Assembly (NCBI GenBank): GCA_030588275.1
Contig: JAUUYJ010000109.1
Location: 1 to 7,989, forward strand
DNA length: 7,989 nt
Origin: Candidatus Zixiibacteriota bacterium
GTDB taxonomy: Bacteria; Zixibacteria; MSB-5A5; GN15; JAAZOE01
Direction: 5' to 3'
Shown: piece after piece, positions 1 through 6,065 of the stretch
Position numbering within the stretch: the first letter of the stretch is position 1
How the letters are laid out: each line of letters begins with the position of its first letter
The notes under the pieces: model-generated
Databases searched by the model: none
The model's input: only the letters and a program-made list of their open reading frames with translations
Told to the model about the DNA's origin: nothing
Position numbers and translations under genes: made by a program

Positions 1-2
1 CT

Positions 3-563
3 TTCACCCAATCAGATATCAAGCATAATGGCCATGCCATCGAATGCCGTATCTATGCCGAAGACGCCTCTTCCGGGTTTATCCCATCAACCGGTAAATT
101 AACCTCTTATCGTGAACCGGCTGGTCCGGGCGTGCGGGTCGATTCCGGATTCGTAGCCGGTGACGAAATCCCGATCTAGTACGATCCGCTGATTGCCAAG
201 CTTGTTACTTGGGGGGCCGATCGTCCGCAGGCGATAGCCAGGATGAATCGGGCCTTATGCGAATATGTCGTGCAGGGGGTTGATACGACGATTCCGTTTG
301 GCATATTGGTAATGAACAACAAAACCTATCAGAAGGGGGATATCTCAACTGCGTTTATCTCAGAAGAGATGCCCGATCTGGCCGCCTCTCTTGGCCAACC
401 TGATGATGTTATTACCCAGTCAGCTTTGGCGGCGGCATTGATTGATTTTGAGGGACAGCTTAAACAAGTGGCCGCCCCGGATGGAGATGGTAAGAAAAAA
501 TCAACAACCAGTAGCTGGAAACTGTCCGGGCGAATCGACAATTTAAAAAAGGGTCTGGTCTGA
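3..563 (+). CDS. Acyl-CoA (propionyl/acetyl-CoA) carboxylase, biotin carboxylase subunit, C-terminal part, interrupted by an in-frame TAG
   Basis: This is the C-terminal portion of an ATP-dependent biotin carboxylase, which carboxylates the biotin on the carrier protein encoded next to it. The 5' part lies outside the window. Read from base 3, the frame gives GHAIECRIYAED, PSTG and GPGVRVDSG, the classic C-terminal-domain motifs, including the Arg of GVR that corresponds to the active-site Arg of E. coli AccC. A TAG at 177-179 then interrupts the frame, which continues at once with YDPLIAKLVTWG and AIARMNRALCEY, again typical of the family, to a TGA at 561-563. There are 58 codons before the TAG and 127 after it. 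A gene caller would probably annotate only the piece from ATG 243, which has no good ribosome binding site. The stop overlaps the carrier gene start (TGATG). Family assignment is firm. Whether the gene works is open: nonsense mutation, sequencing error or readthrough are all possible. Confidence 0.9.
177..179 (+). other. In-frame amber codon in the biotin carboxylase
   Basis: The codon sits in I-P-I-TAG-Y-D-P-L-I-A-K-L. Family members carry Tyr-Tyr-Asp at this place (E. coli AccC has PPYYDS), so the TAG replaces the first Tyr codon and one base change from TAT or TAC explains it. The frame is intact on both sides. TAG also ends three other genes in the window (dCMP deaminase, secF, secD), so it is an ordinary stop in this genome. 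Confidence 0.85.
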
Positions 564-1075
564 TGAAAAAATTAGAGGTCAAATCGGGCGACAGGAAATT
601 TGTCTTTGAACTGCGTCGTGAGGGTGGACGGTATTATGCTTCTTTTGACGGAGATGGTGCAAGTGAACAACCGGCTGATCTGATCCGGCTGGATGGGAAC
701 CGCTACTCATTAATCGTTGGTGGGAAGTCGATAGAATTCGGCGTCGAACATAATAATGGTGGTTATGCCATCACGACCGGCGCGGATAGTGCGCAGTTTG
801 TCGTCGAAGATTTTGAAATCGCTCGCATGAAAAAGAAAGCCGGAATTGCCGAGGCTGACGGTTCCAAAAATGTTGCCGCACCGATGCCAGGTATTATCAC
901 TCAGATAAATTGCCAGCCGGGAGATGAGGTGGAAAAAGGTCAAACTCTGATGGTGATGGAGGCGATGAAGATGGAAAATGATATCAAGTCGCCGGTGGCC
1001 GGAAAAATAGGCAAGATATCGGTCAGCCAATCGGACAGTGTTACCAAAGGACAGGTTTTGGTGGAGTTCGAATAA
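563..1075 (+). CDS. Biotin carboxyl carrier protein of acyl-CoA carboxylase
   Basis: This 170-residue protein carries the biotin prosthetic group between the biotin carboxylase and the carboxyltransferase of a propionyl/acetyl-CoA carboxylase. The C-terminal domain (about residues 103-170) is a biotinyl/lipoyl fold: APMPGII at 106-112, then EAMKMEN with Lys136 as the biotinylated residue, about 35 residues from the end as usual. Residues 1-90 are a predicted beta-rich domain that may correspond to the linking (BT) region of fused propionyl-CoA carboxylase alpha subunits; this is inference from layout. The protein lacks the long Ala/Pro linker seen in many AccB proteins. Its ATG overlaps the biotin carboxylase stop (TGATG), and its TAA overlaps the mutase ATG by one base, so translational coupling is likely. 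The neighbouring mutase and epimerase genes favour propionyl-CoA over acetyl-CoA as the substrate. Confidence 0.93.
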   Translation: MKKLEVKSGDRKFVFELRREGGRYYASFDGDGASEQPADLIRLDGNRYSLIVGGKSIEFGVEHNNGGYAITTGADSAQFVVEDFEIARMKKKAGIAEADGSKNVAAPMPGIITQINCQPGDEVEKGQTLMVMEAMKMENDIKSPVAGKIGKISVSQSDSVTKGQVLVEFE

Positions 1076-2661
1076 TGGGTGACTGGGAAAAAGAAAAAAA
1101 AGCAAAAAAAGAAAAAGAGACAAGTTCTGGAATTGAGATTCCTCTAACTGCACCGGCTAAATCCCAAAATCATCCGCCCCCCGGTGAATATCCATTCACA
1201 CGCGGTATATACAAAGAAATGTATCGGGGCCGATTGTGGACGATGCGCCAGTATGCCGGGTTCGGAACCGCCGAGGAGACCAACAAACGGTATCGTTATC
1301 TGCTCGATTCAGGGCAGACTGGACTGTCGGTTGCTTTTGATCTCCCAACTCAAATTGGCTACGACAGCGACGATCCTCTGGCTCAGGGTGAAGTTGGTAA
1401 AACCGGTGTGGCGATTGATACCATCGACGATATGGAGATGATGTTCGATAGCATTCCCTTAGACAAAGTTTCCACTTCGATGACAATTAATTCGACCGCC
1501 ATCATTCTTTTGGCGATGTACGAAACGGTGGCGCACAATCAAGGGGTGCCAGCCGATAAAATCCGGGGAACGATCCAAAACGATATCCTCAAAGAGTTTA
1601 TCGCGCGGGGAACGTACATCTTCCCGCCGCGCCAGTCGATGCGTCTGATAACCGATATATTTTCATATGCTCGCACCAGCCTGCCGAACTTTAATACTAT
1701 CTCTATCTCCGGTTACCATATTCGCGAAGCAGGATCGACCGCCGTGCAGGAGGTTGCTTTCACCTTTGCCAATGCGATCTGCTATGTCGAGGCGGCCTTG
1801 ACAGCCGGTATGGAGATTGATCAATTTGCGCCTCGGCTGTCTTTCTTCTTCAACGTCCATAATAATATATTCGAGGAGATCGCCAAATTTCGGGCGGCTC
1901 GGAGAATCTGGGCCGAGATCATGAAAAACCGCTTCAAGGCAAAAAGCGAAAAATCGATGTTTCTTCGCTTTCATACCCAAACGGCCGGATCAACTCTGAC
2001 CGCCCAGCAACCGGAAAATAATATCGTTCGCGTAACCATGCAAGCGTTGGCGGCGGTTTTGGGGGGAACTCAATCTCTCCATACCAATTCGTTCGACGAA
2101 GCGTTAGCCTTACCGAGCAAAAAGGCGGCGGCGATAGCTCTTAAGACCCAGCAAATAATAGCCCATGAATCGGGGGCGGCTGACTCCATCGACCCTTTGG
2201 CCGGTTCGTATTATCTTGAATATTTGACCGACGAACTTGAGCGCGGTATCAATGAAATTCTTGACGAGGTTGATGGCCGAGGTGGAGCTTTGGCCGGTAT
2301 CGAATCCGCTTATTTTCAGAACGAAATCGCTCGTTCGGCGTATCAGTATCAGAAGCGGATCGAAACCAACGAAGATATTGTTGTTGGGGTCAATCGGTTC
2401 AGAACCGAGGATGAGCATCAACCAGACCTCCTGAAAGTCGATCCTAAGTTGGAAAAACAACAGATAGAAAGATTAACGAAGATAAAATCAAATCGGGATA
2501 ATGACCGAGTGGCTCAGGCACTTTCCAAGCTGGAGAAAGTAGCCAAAACATCCGATAATCTGTTTTATCCGGTAAAAGAGGCGGTTGCCAGCCGCGCATC
2601 GGTCGGCGAAATATCTAACTGCCTGCGAAAAATATGGGGAGAGTATGAGGCCAATGTTTAA
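1075..2661 (+). CDS. Methylmalonyl-CoA mutase, large (catalytic TIM-barrel) subunit without B12-binding domain
   Basis: This subunit interconverts (R)-methylmalonyl-CoA and succinyl-CoA using adenosylcobalamin. It has 528 residues and covers only the substrate-binding barrel; the cobalamin-binding DxHxxG domain of long mutases is absent, so a separate small subunit is needed. Key sites: GEYPFTRGIY at 37-46, RQYAGFGT with Tyr60, FIARGT with Arg178, and ISISGYH with His215. The spacings Tyr60-Arg178 (118) and Tyr60-His215 (155) equal those of Tyr89, Arg207 and His244 in the Propionibacterium enzyme. Tyr plus Arg marks methylmalonyl-CoA mutase, whereas isobutyryl-CoA mutase has Phe and Gln. RFHTQTAGSTLTAQQP (299-314) and LGGTQSLHTNSFDEALALP (329-347) are further family signatures. 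The N-terminus is a Lys/Glu-rich tail encoded by A8 and A7 tracts. The start ATG overlaps the carrier gene stop, with a GGTGGAG motif upstream. The end overlaps the lipoprotein gene. Confidence 0.96.
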   Translation: MGDWEKEKKAKKEKETSSGIEIPLTAPAKSQNHPPPGEYPFTRGIYKEMYRGRLWTMRQYAGFGTAEETNKRYRYLLDSGQTGLSVAFDLPTQIGYDSDDPLAQGEVGKTGVAIDTIDDMEMMFDSIPLDKVSTSMTINSTAIILLAMYETVAHNQGVPADKIRGTIQNDILKEFIARGTYIFPPRQSMRLITDIFSYARTSLPNFNTISISGYHIREAGSTAVQEVAFTFANAICYVEAALTAGMEIDQFAPRLSFFFNVHNNIFEEIAKFRAARRIWAEIMKNRFKAKSEKSMFLRFHTQTAGSTLTAQQPENNIVRVTMQALAAVLGGTQSLHTNSFDEALALPSKKAAAIALKTQQIIAHESGAADSIDPLAGSYYLEYLTDELERGINEILDEVDGRGGALAGIESAYFQNEIARSAYQYQKRIETNEDIVVGVNRFRTEDEHQPDLLKVDPKLEKQQIERLTKIKSNRDNDRVAQALSKLEKVAKTSDNLFYPVKEAVASRASVGEISNCLRKIWGEYEANV

Positions 2662-3205
2662 GGAAATGACATCAGTTATAATTCTTTTGTTTGTGGTTGC
2701 GTCGTTTGGAATGTCAGGTTGTCAGGAAGAGATGGTCCAACCGGTCGATCCCGATATACAAATAATTTATGATGGATGCAAAGAACTGTTTACACGAATA
2801 AAAGTTCGCGATTACGAAGGCATTTGGGATTTTGAATACCCCTACCTGTACGAAGAGCGGAGTTTGGCCAGTTTTCTCGGAGATAATAAATTACAATATT
2901 ACAAGCCTGATACCCTTTTGGCGATTGAGATTGATTCGATTATAATGCGAGGGGCTGATTCTGCATATTGCCATATGAAACTGGAATGGCTTTTGGCCGA
3001 CAGTTCCGTTAGTACTCAAAATATCGCTCTCGGTTGGTTCAAGGTTGATGGGCGATGGTGCAAACCGACGGTATCCCGAGCTAAAAAGCAAAGAGAATTT
3101 GAAGAAGAGATGAAGATGTACTGGGAGGCGGTCCGGGCTATCGAAGAGCGGGAAGCAAGAGAGGCAAAAGAAGAAGCAAAATCTGCGGGGTCTGATGGCA
3201 ATTAA
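2654..3205 (+). CDS. Putative lipoprotein of unknown function, embedded in the methylmalonyl-CoA operon
   Basis: I do not recognise this gene. The 183-residue product begins with a short charged segment, a hydrophobic stretch (about 7-19) and FGMSGC with Cys23, which reads as a lipoprotein signal, although Met at -3 is a less common lipobox residue. Gln at +2 does not suggest inner-membrane retention by the E. coli rule. Residues 35-140 are a compact mixed domain ending in GWFKVDGRWCKP; the helix-then-sheet pattern with a closing W..dGrW element resembles NTF2-like domains, but this is a weak impression. Residues 143-177 are a highly charged Glu/Lys/Arg helix. I chose ATG 2654 because GGGGAGAG (2636-2643) lies 10 bases upstream; 2645 and a TTG at 2585 are alternatives. 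It overlaps the mutase gene by 8 bases and the epimerase gene by 11, so it is co-expressed with them, although a surface lipoprotein has no obvious role in that pathway. Confidence 0.75.
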   Translation: MFKEMTSVIILLFVVASFGMSGCQEEMVQPVDPDIQIIYDGCKELFTRIKVRDYEGIWDFEYPYLYEERSLASFLGDNKLQYYKPDTLLAIEIDSIIMRGADSAYCHMKLEWLLADSSVSTQNIALGWFKVDGRWCKPTVSRAKKQREFEEEMKMYWEAVRAIEEREAREAKEEAKSAGSDGN

Positions 3206-3596
3206 GGGGATCTCTCATGTTGGTGTCGCGGTCGATGATTTGGCTCAGGCGATATCGGCCTTGGCGATTATTTTTGATCATCCGCCTGATAAATTAGAGA
3301 GTGTCACGGATCAAAAAATAAAGGCGGCTCTGTTCTCAGCCGGACAGTCACAAATCGAGCTGTTAGCAGGAACAGATGACGACAGCCCAATATCAAAATA
3401 TATCAGTAAAAAGGGGAACGGTATTCATCATCTTTGTCTGATCGTTGATAACCTCGAAGAAGAACTCAAACGACTAAAGGTCGCCGGAATCAGACTGATT
3501 GACGAAACGCCGCGTCAGGGAGTGGAAGGGAAGTTGATCGCCTTTATTCATCCCAAATCAACCGCCGGTATTTTGATCGAACTACAGCAGGGGTAA
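3195..3596 (+). CDS. mce: Methylmalonyl-CoA epimerase (VOC superfamily)
   Basis: This enzyme interconverts (S)- and (R)-methylmalonyl-CoA, linking the carboxylase product to the mutase substrate. The 133-residue protein has two glyoxalase-type beta-alpha-beta modules. Likely metal ligands are His8 (ISHVGVAV), Glu55 (QIELLAG, where the Propionibacterium enzyme has Gln65), His79 (GIHHLCLIV) and Glu129 (GILIEL). The segment FIHPKSTAGILIEL near the end closely matches known epimerases (FMHPKSGKGVLIEL in Propionibacterium, from memory). Length is normal for the family. The ATG overlaps the end of the lipoprotein gene by 11 bases and has only a modest GCGGGG motif at 3185-3190, so translation may depend on coupling. 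It is the last gene of the plus-strand operon. Confidence 0.94.
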   Translation: MAIKGISHVGVAVDDLAQAISALAIIFDHPPDKLESVTDQKIKAALFSAGQSQIELLAGTDDDSPISKYISKKGNGIHHLCLIVDNLEEELKRLKVAGIRLIDETPRQGVEGKLIAFIHPKSTAGILIELQQG

Positions 3597-3617
3597 AATA
3601 ATTTGATCATATTTTTT
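3595..3617 (+). terminator. Possible weak AT-rich terminator after the epimerase gene
   Basis: AAAATA at 3595-3600 can pair with TATTTT at 3610-3615, and the arm runs into a T6 tract at 3612-3617, just after the epimerase stop. The stem is only A-T pairs, so this is a weak candidate. No better terminator is visible between the epimerase gene and the convergent gene that ends at 3709. The rest of 3597-3708 shows nothing recognisable. Confidence 0.25.
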
Positions 3618-3708
3618 ACATAAACCGCTCATGATCTCTGACTCAAACAAACTCTGATCTGAATTTGCCCCATATAATATTCTGGACAAGCCGAACTTTT
3701 ATTCCCCC

Positions 3709-4131
3709 TCAGCCAATATCATTTAACAAATTCTCGATTCGTTTTTTGAGATCATCCCGGCAGTTGGCGTACGCTTGCTCCTGAGAGTTTTGACTACAAA
3801 CCAAACTGTCAGGGTTGACTATCGGCCAATTAATATATTCTATCCTCTCTGGTAGTTCACCGATAAGAGATCCGGCGCTGTCGGTGCAGGTAATAAGATA
3901 ATCGGTCTCGGCCAAAATGTAATCGTTTAGCTGACGACTACGGTGCCCCGATATATCGATCCCGATCTCCCGCATAACGATCACCGCCAATGGATGAACG
4001 CCGCCCGGAAAGAAGCCAGCCGAGCGGGATGCAATCAAACCCTCCCCCAATTCCTTACCCAACCCCTCAGCCATCGGAGAGCGGACCGAATTGGCATGAC
4101 AGACAAAAAGAACGCGCTTCAAATTGCTCAT
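3709..4131 (-). CDS. Low-molecular-weight protein tyrosine phosphatase / arsenate reductase (ArsC) family protein
   Basis: The 140-residue protein belongs to the LMW-PTPase fold, shared by tyrosine phosphatases and thioredoxin-type arsenate reductases. The N-terminal P-loop is VLFVCHANSVRSPMAEG, a CX5R motif with nucleophile Cys11 and Arg17. A second Cys, Cys82 in LITCTDSAG, sits at the position of Cys82 in S. aureus pI258 ArsC, but no Cys is found near position 89, where that enzyme has its third redox Cys. The usual general-acid DP motif near position 105 reads NP here (NWPIVNP), so Asn106 replaces Asp. The canonical reaction of either group is therefore uncertain. I chose ATG 4131 over a TTG 24 bases upstream because AGGAGT at 4141-4146 lies 9 bases before it. 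The gene is a single unit, convergent with the epimerase gene and divergent from the dCMP deaminase gene. No arsR or arsenite pump gene is nearby, so an arsenic role has no contextual support. Confidence 0.85.
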   Translation of the reverse strand: MSNLKRVLFVCHANSVRSPMAEGLGKELGEGLIASRSAGFFPGGVHPLAVIVMREIGIDISGHRSRQLNDYILAETDYLITCTDSAGSLIGELPERIEYINWPIVNPDSLVCSQNSQEQAYANCRDDLKKRIENLLNDIG

Positions 4132-4195
4132 AACAGAATCACTCCTATGCTTCAACAGGTAGCTTCGTATTGTTCAATAAGAGACCATATCGCAA

Positions 4196-4235
4196 AACCC
4201 CGATCCACAAGGGAACCCCGATCCACGGGGGTTTT
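4196..4235. repeat. Tandem 18-bp direct repeat with palindromic core
   Basis: Two adjacent units, AACCCCGATCCACAAGGG (4196-4213) and AACCCCGATCCACGGGGG (4214-4231), differ at two positions. The outer arms AAAACCCC (4194-4201) and GGGGTTTT (4228-4235) form a perfect inverted repeat, and the second unit alone can fold as AACCCC/GGGGTT. The repeat lies between divergent genes, upstream of both. Its function is unknown; the core resembles the two hairpins at 4335-4373. Confidence 0.7.
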
Positions 4236-4293
4236 AAAAAGGCAGAATAAGCTGGCCATAGGAGAATTACAAGGCAAATTTGGTAACTGTTTG

Positions 4294-4322
4294 TTGACAG
4301 CGGTGTGTGACCTGACTATTAT
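4294..4322 (+). promoter_or_regulatory. Sigma70-type promoter of the dCMP deaminase gene
   Basis: A perfect -35 box TTGACA (4294-4299) is followed by a 17-base spacer and a -10 box TATTAT (4317-4322), one mismatch from consensus. Transcription would start near 4329, giving a leader of about 80 bases that contains two GC-rich hairpins before the start codon at 4409. Confidence 0.75.
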
Positions 4323-4334
4323 GAAATTAGACGA

Positions 4335-4373
4335 CCCCGATAAGCGGGGAATTGGAAAAACCCGTCAAGCGGG
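4335..4373 (+). repeat. Two similar short hairpins in the dCMP deaminase leader
   Basis: Hairpin A is CCCCG-ATAAG-CGGGG (4335-4349) and hairpin B is CCCG-TCAAG-CGGG (4361-4373). Their right flanks also match (AATTGGAAAA and ATTAGGAAAA), so they look like diverged copies of a unit of about 25 bases. They lie between the predicted transcription start and the ribosome binding site at 4397-4402. They could be leader structures or copies of a genome-wide palindromic repeat; neither is followed by a T tract, so they are not intrinsic terminators. Confidence 0.65.
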
Positions 4374-4408
4374 ATTAGGAAAATCTACTACAAAGCGAGG
4401 GGACTGGA

Positions 4409-4939
4409 ATGGAAAGTGTGAGTGCGGTTGACAAAAAAAACAAAAATCTCAAAAGAGAAGATTACCTGAGTTGGGACGAGTATTTTATGGCGTTGTCCAT
4501 TCTGTCTTCTCTGCGTAGCAAAGACCCGAATACCAGGGTCGGGGCCTGCATCGTTAATTCCGAAAACAGAATTGTCGGTATCGGTTACAACGGTTTTCCA
4601 GCCGGCTGTTCCGACGACGAACTCCCCTGGGGACGGGATGGAGATTGGGAAAATACCAAATATCCGTATGTCTGCCACGCCGAAATGAACGCTATCCTAA
4701 ATTCCGATTTTGGTCGAATGAGCGAATGTCGCCTGTATGTCAGCCTTTTCCCCTGTAACGAATGCGCCAAAATGATTATTCAGTCCGGGCTGAAGCAGGT
4801 GATCTACATCAGCGATAAATATCCGACCGATCAAAAATTTATCACAGCGCGGCGGATGTTTAAGCTGGCCGGGATAACGCTGAAGAAGATGACGGTTCCG
4901 AAGGAACCGGTGACGATCAACTTCTCCGATTGGGTGTAG
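4409..4939 (+). CDS. Deoxycytidylate (dCMP) deaminase
   Basis: This cytosolic zinc enzyme deaminates dCMP to dUMP, the substrate of thymidylate synthase. The 176-residue protein has the cytidine-deaminase-family zinc site: CHAEMNA with His90 as ligand and Glu92 as proton shuttle, then PCNEC with Cys116 and Cys119 as ligands. GYNGFPAGCSDDELPW (59-74) closely resembles the YNG-P-GCSDD-LPW segment of eukaryotic and phage dCMP deaminases and separates it from tRNA adenosine or riboflavin-pathway deaminases. The N-terminal 15 residues are a polar Lys/Asn-rich extension containing an A8 tract (4433-4440). The ATG has GAGGGG (4397-4402) six bases upstream. The gene is monocistronic, between its own promoter and the terminator at 5016-5044, and ends in TAG. 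Whether the enzyme is allosterically regulated by dCTP/dTTP, as in some relatives, cannot be read from the sequence. Confidence 0.93.
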   Translation: MESVSAVDKKNKNLKREDYLSWDEYFMALSILSSLRSKDPNTRVGACIVNSENRIVGIGYNGFPAGCSDDELPWGRDGDWENTKYPYVCHAEMNAILNSDFGRMSECRLYVSLFPCNECAKMIIQSGLKQVIYISDKYPTDQKFITARRMFKLAGITLKKMTVPKEPVTINFSDWV

Positions 4940-4940
4940 G

Positions 4941-4996
4941 CCGACCAGTCGGTCTTAGAAAAATACTGGTAAGCCTTGTTAGTGGCGTTATGCCAC
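4941..4996. other. Two small hairpins downstream of the dCMP deaminase gene
   Basis: CCGAC/GTCGG (4941-4945 with 4948-4952, very short loop) and GTGGC-GTTAT-GCCAC (4982-4996) are short perfect inverted repeats in the 3' untranslated region, ahead of the strong terminator. Neither has a T tract on the plus strand. They may stabilise the transcript 3' end or be chance. Confidence 0.35.
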
Positions 4997-5015
4997 CCAA
5001 AAAGCAACTGTATAC

Positions 5016-5044
5016 AAAAAAGCCCGCAACTCTGCGGGCTTTTT
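5016..5044. terminator. Bidirectional intrinsic terminator between dCMP deaminase and secF genes
   Basis: AGCCCGCA (5021-5028) and TGCGGGCT (5033-5040) form an 8-bp GC-rich stem with loop ACTC, flanked by A5 on the left and T4 on the right. The structure therefore works as an intrinsic terminator on both strands. It lies 77 bases after the dCMP deaminase stop and 27 bases after the secF stop on the other strand, which suits the convergent arrangement. Confidence 0.93.
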
Positions 5045-5070
5045 GCTTGTCTATAATAATTTATTCTAAA

Positions 5071-6042
5071 CTATTTCTTAAACCGTTTCGGTGACCGTGA
5101 TTCCCATTCAACCACAATCGGGCTGGCAACAAAGACCGAGCTGTATGTTCCAACGACAACTCCGATAGCCAAAGCGAGTGAGAAGGAATGAAGTACCTGT
5201 CCGCCAAAGAAAAGCAAAGTCAAAACGACAAACAGAATAACCATCGAGGTTACGATAGTCCGAGACAAAACCTCGTTGATACTGGCGTTGATGGTTTCGA
5301 CAAAGTCACCTTTTTTGCGGAAGAGCTTCAGGTTTTCCCGAATCCGATCAAAAACAACGACCGAATCGGTCAATGAATATCCGGCTAACGTCAATAGCGC
5401 GGTGATAACCAATAGGTCGATTTCAATCTGTAGAACCCAGAAAATACCCAGAACGGTCAAGACATCGTGGAAAGTGGCAACTGTCGCCGCCACACCAAAC
5501 CGGAAATCAAACCGGAACCAGATGTAAATCAAGATTGCCAAAACGGCGATAATAACGGCCCACTTAGCCTGATCTCGAAGCGATTCGCCAACTGCTGGAC
5601 TAATAACGTGTGGAGAATCGTTGTTGAATTGGTTTTCAGGAAAGGCCGTCTTGAGAGCGTCCAGAATTTTGTTCATCGTCGCCATTGTCGCACCCGATTG
5701 GGCCTCTTCACCCTCGGCTACTTGATCGCCACCGGAAAGCTCAACCGCCTTGACCCGGATCAGATAGGAATTCTCAGCTCCGACAATATTGAGCTGTTGC
5801 GTACTGGCTTCGGGGAAGCCACCGTCTGATAGTGCCGACCGGAGATCACCAATATCAATCGGCTTATCGAAGTTCCCCTGAATGATGATACCGCCGGTAA
5901 AGTCGATCCCCATAGCGGCTGTCCCCATCATAACGTTGGCAACGGCGATCAGCCCAAGTATAATGAGAACGGATGAAATCACAAAAGTGATTTTGCGAAC
6001 ACCGATGAAGTCGATGTTGGTTTTGCCTATTAATCTAAACAT
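5071..6042 (-). CDS. secF: Protein translocase subunit SecF
   Basis: SecF pairs with SecD in the inner membrane and uses the proton-motive force to help pull secreted proteins out of the SecYEG channel. The 323-residue protein shows the expected layout: TM1 at about 18-38, the GIDFTGG motif at 45-51, a periplasmic domain at about 52-155, and five C-terminal membrane segments. Conserved membrane motifs are FHDVLTVLG (191-199) and the RND-type GYSLTDSVVVFDRIREN (221-237) with Asp226. The usual GPxVG before TM2 reads SPAVG (148-152). Residues 101-118 are a Gly/Glu/Ala-rich periplasmic insertion. The start is ATG 6042 with TAAGGAGAC upstream, and the gene follows secD after 23 bases. It ends in TAG just before the shared terminator. 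Confidence 0.96.
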   Translation of the reverse strand: MFRLIGKTNIDFIGVRKITFVISSVLIILGLIAVANVMMGTAAMGIDFTGGIIIQGNFDKPIDIGDLRSALSDGGFPEASTQQLNIVGAENSYLIRVKAVELSGGDQVAEGEEAQSGATMATMNKILDALKTAFPENQFNNDSPHVISPAVGESLRDQAKWAVIIAVLAILIYIWFRFDFRFGVAATVATFHDVLTVLGIFWVLQIEIDLLVITALLTLAGYSLTDSVVVFDRIRENLKLFRKKGDFVETINASINEVLSRTIVTSMVILFVVLTLLFFGGQVLHSFSLALAIGVVVGTYSSVFVASPIVVEWESRSPKRFKK

Positions 6043-6065
6043 TTCTAAGTCGTCTCCTTAAAGCT

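Noticed and set aside
177..179. Pyrrolysine or general UAG sense recoding
   Set aside because: TAG terminates dCMP deaminase, secF and secD here, biotin carboxylases are not known pyrrolysine proteins, and the site expects an ordinary Tyr.
3605..3636. Inverted repeat GATCAT...ATGATC downstream of the epimerase gene
   Set aside because: The stem is short and AT-rich with a 20-base loop, so there is no convincing structure or operator signal.
4194..4235. CRISPR-like repeat array
   Set aside because: There are only two adjacent 18-bp units with no spacers and no cas genes.
4147..4240. Promoter for the minus-strand ArsC-family gene
   Set aside because: Candidate boxes such as TTGCGA with CAATAC, or TATGGT, match the consensus poorly, so I could not place a promoter although one must exist nearby.
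3943..4431. 162-codon plus-strand open frame opposite the ArsC-family gene and running through the repeats
   Set aside because: It is antisense to a well-supported gene, its translation resembles no family, and it crosses the dCMP deaminase promoter, repeats and start region.
4944..4970. Alternative pairing ACCAGT (4944-4949) with ACTGGT (4965-4970), suggesting a switch-like 3' structure
   Set aside because: Six-base inverted repeats are common by chance, and nothing downstream is there to be regulated.
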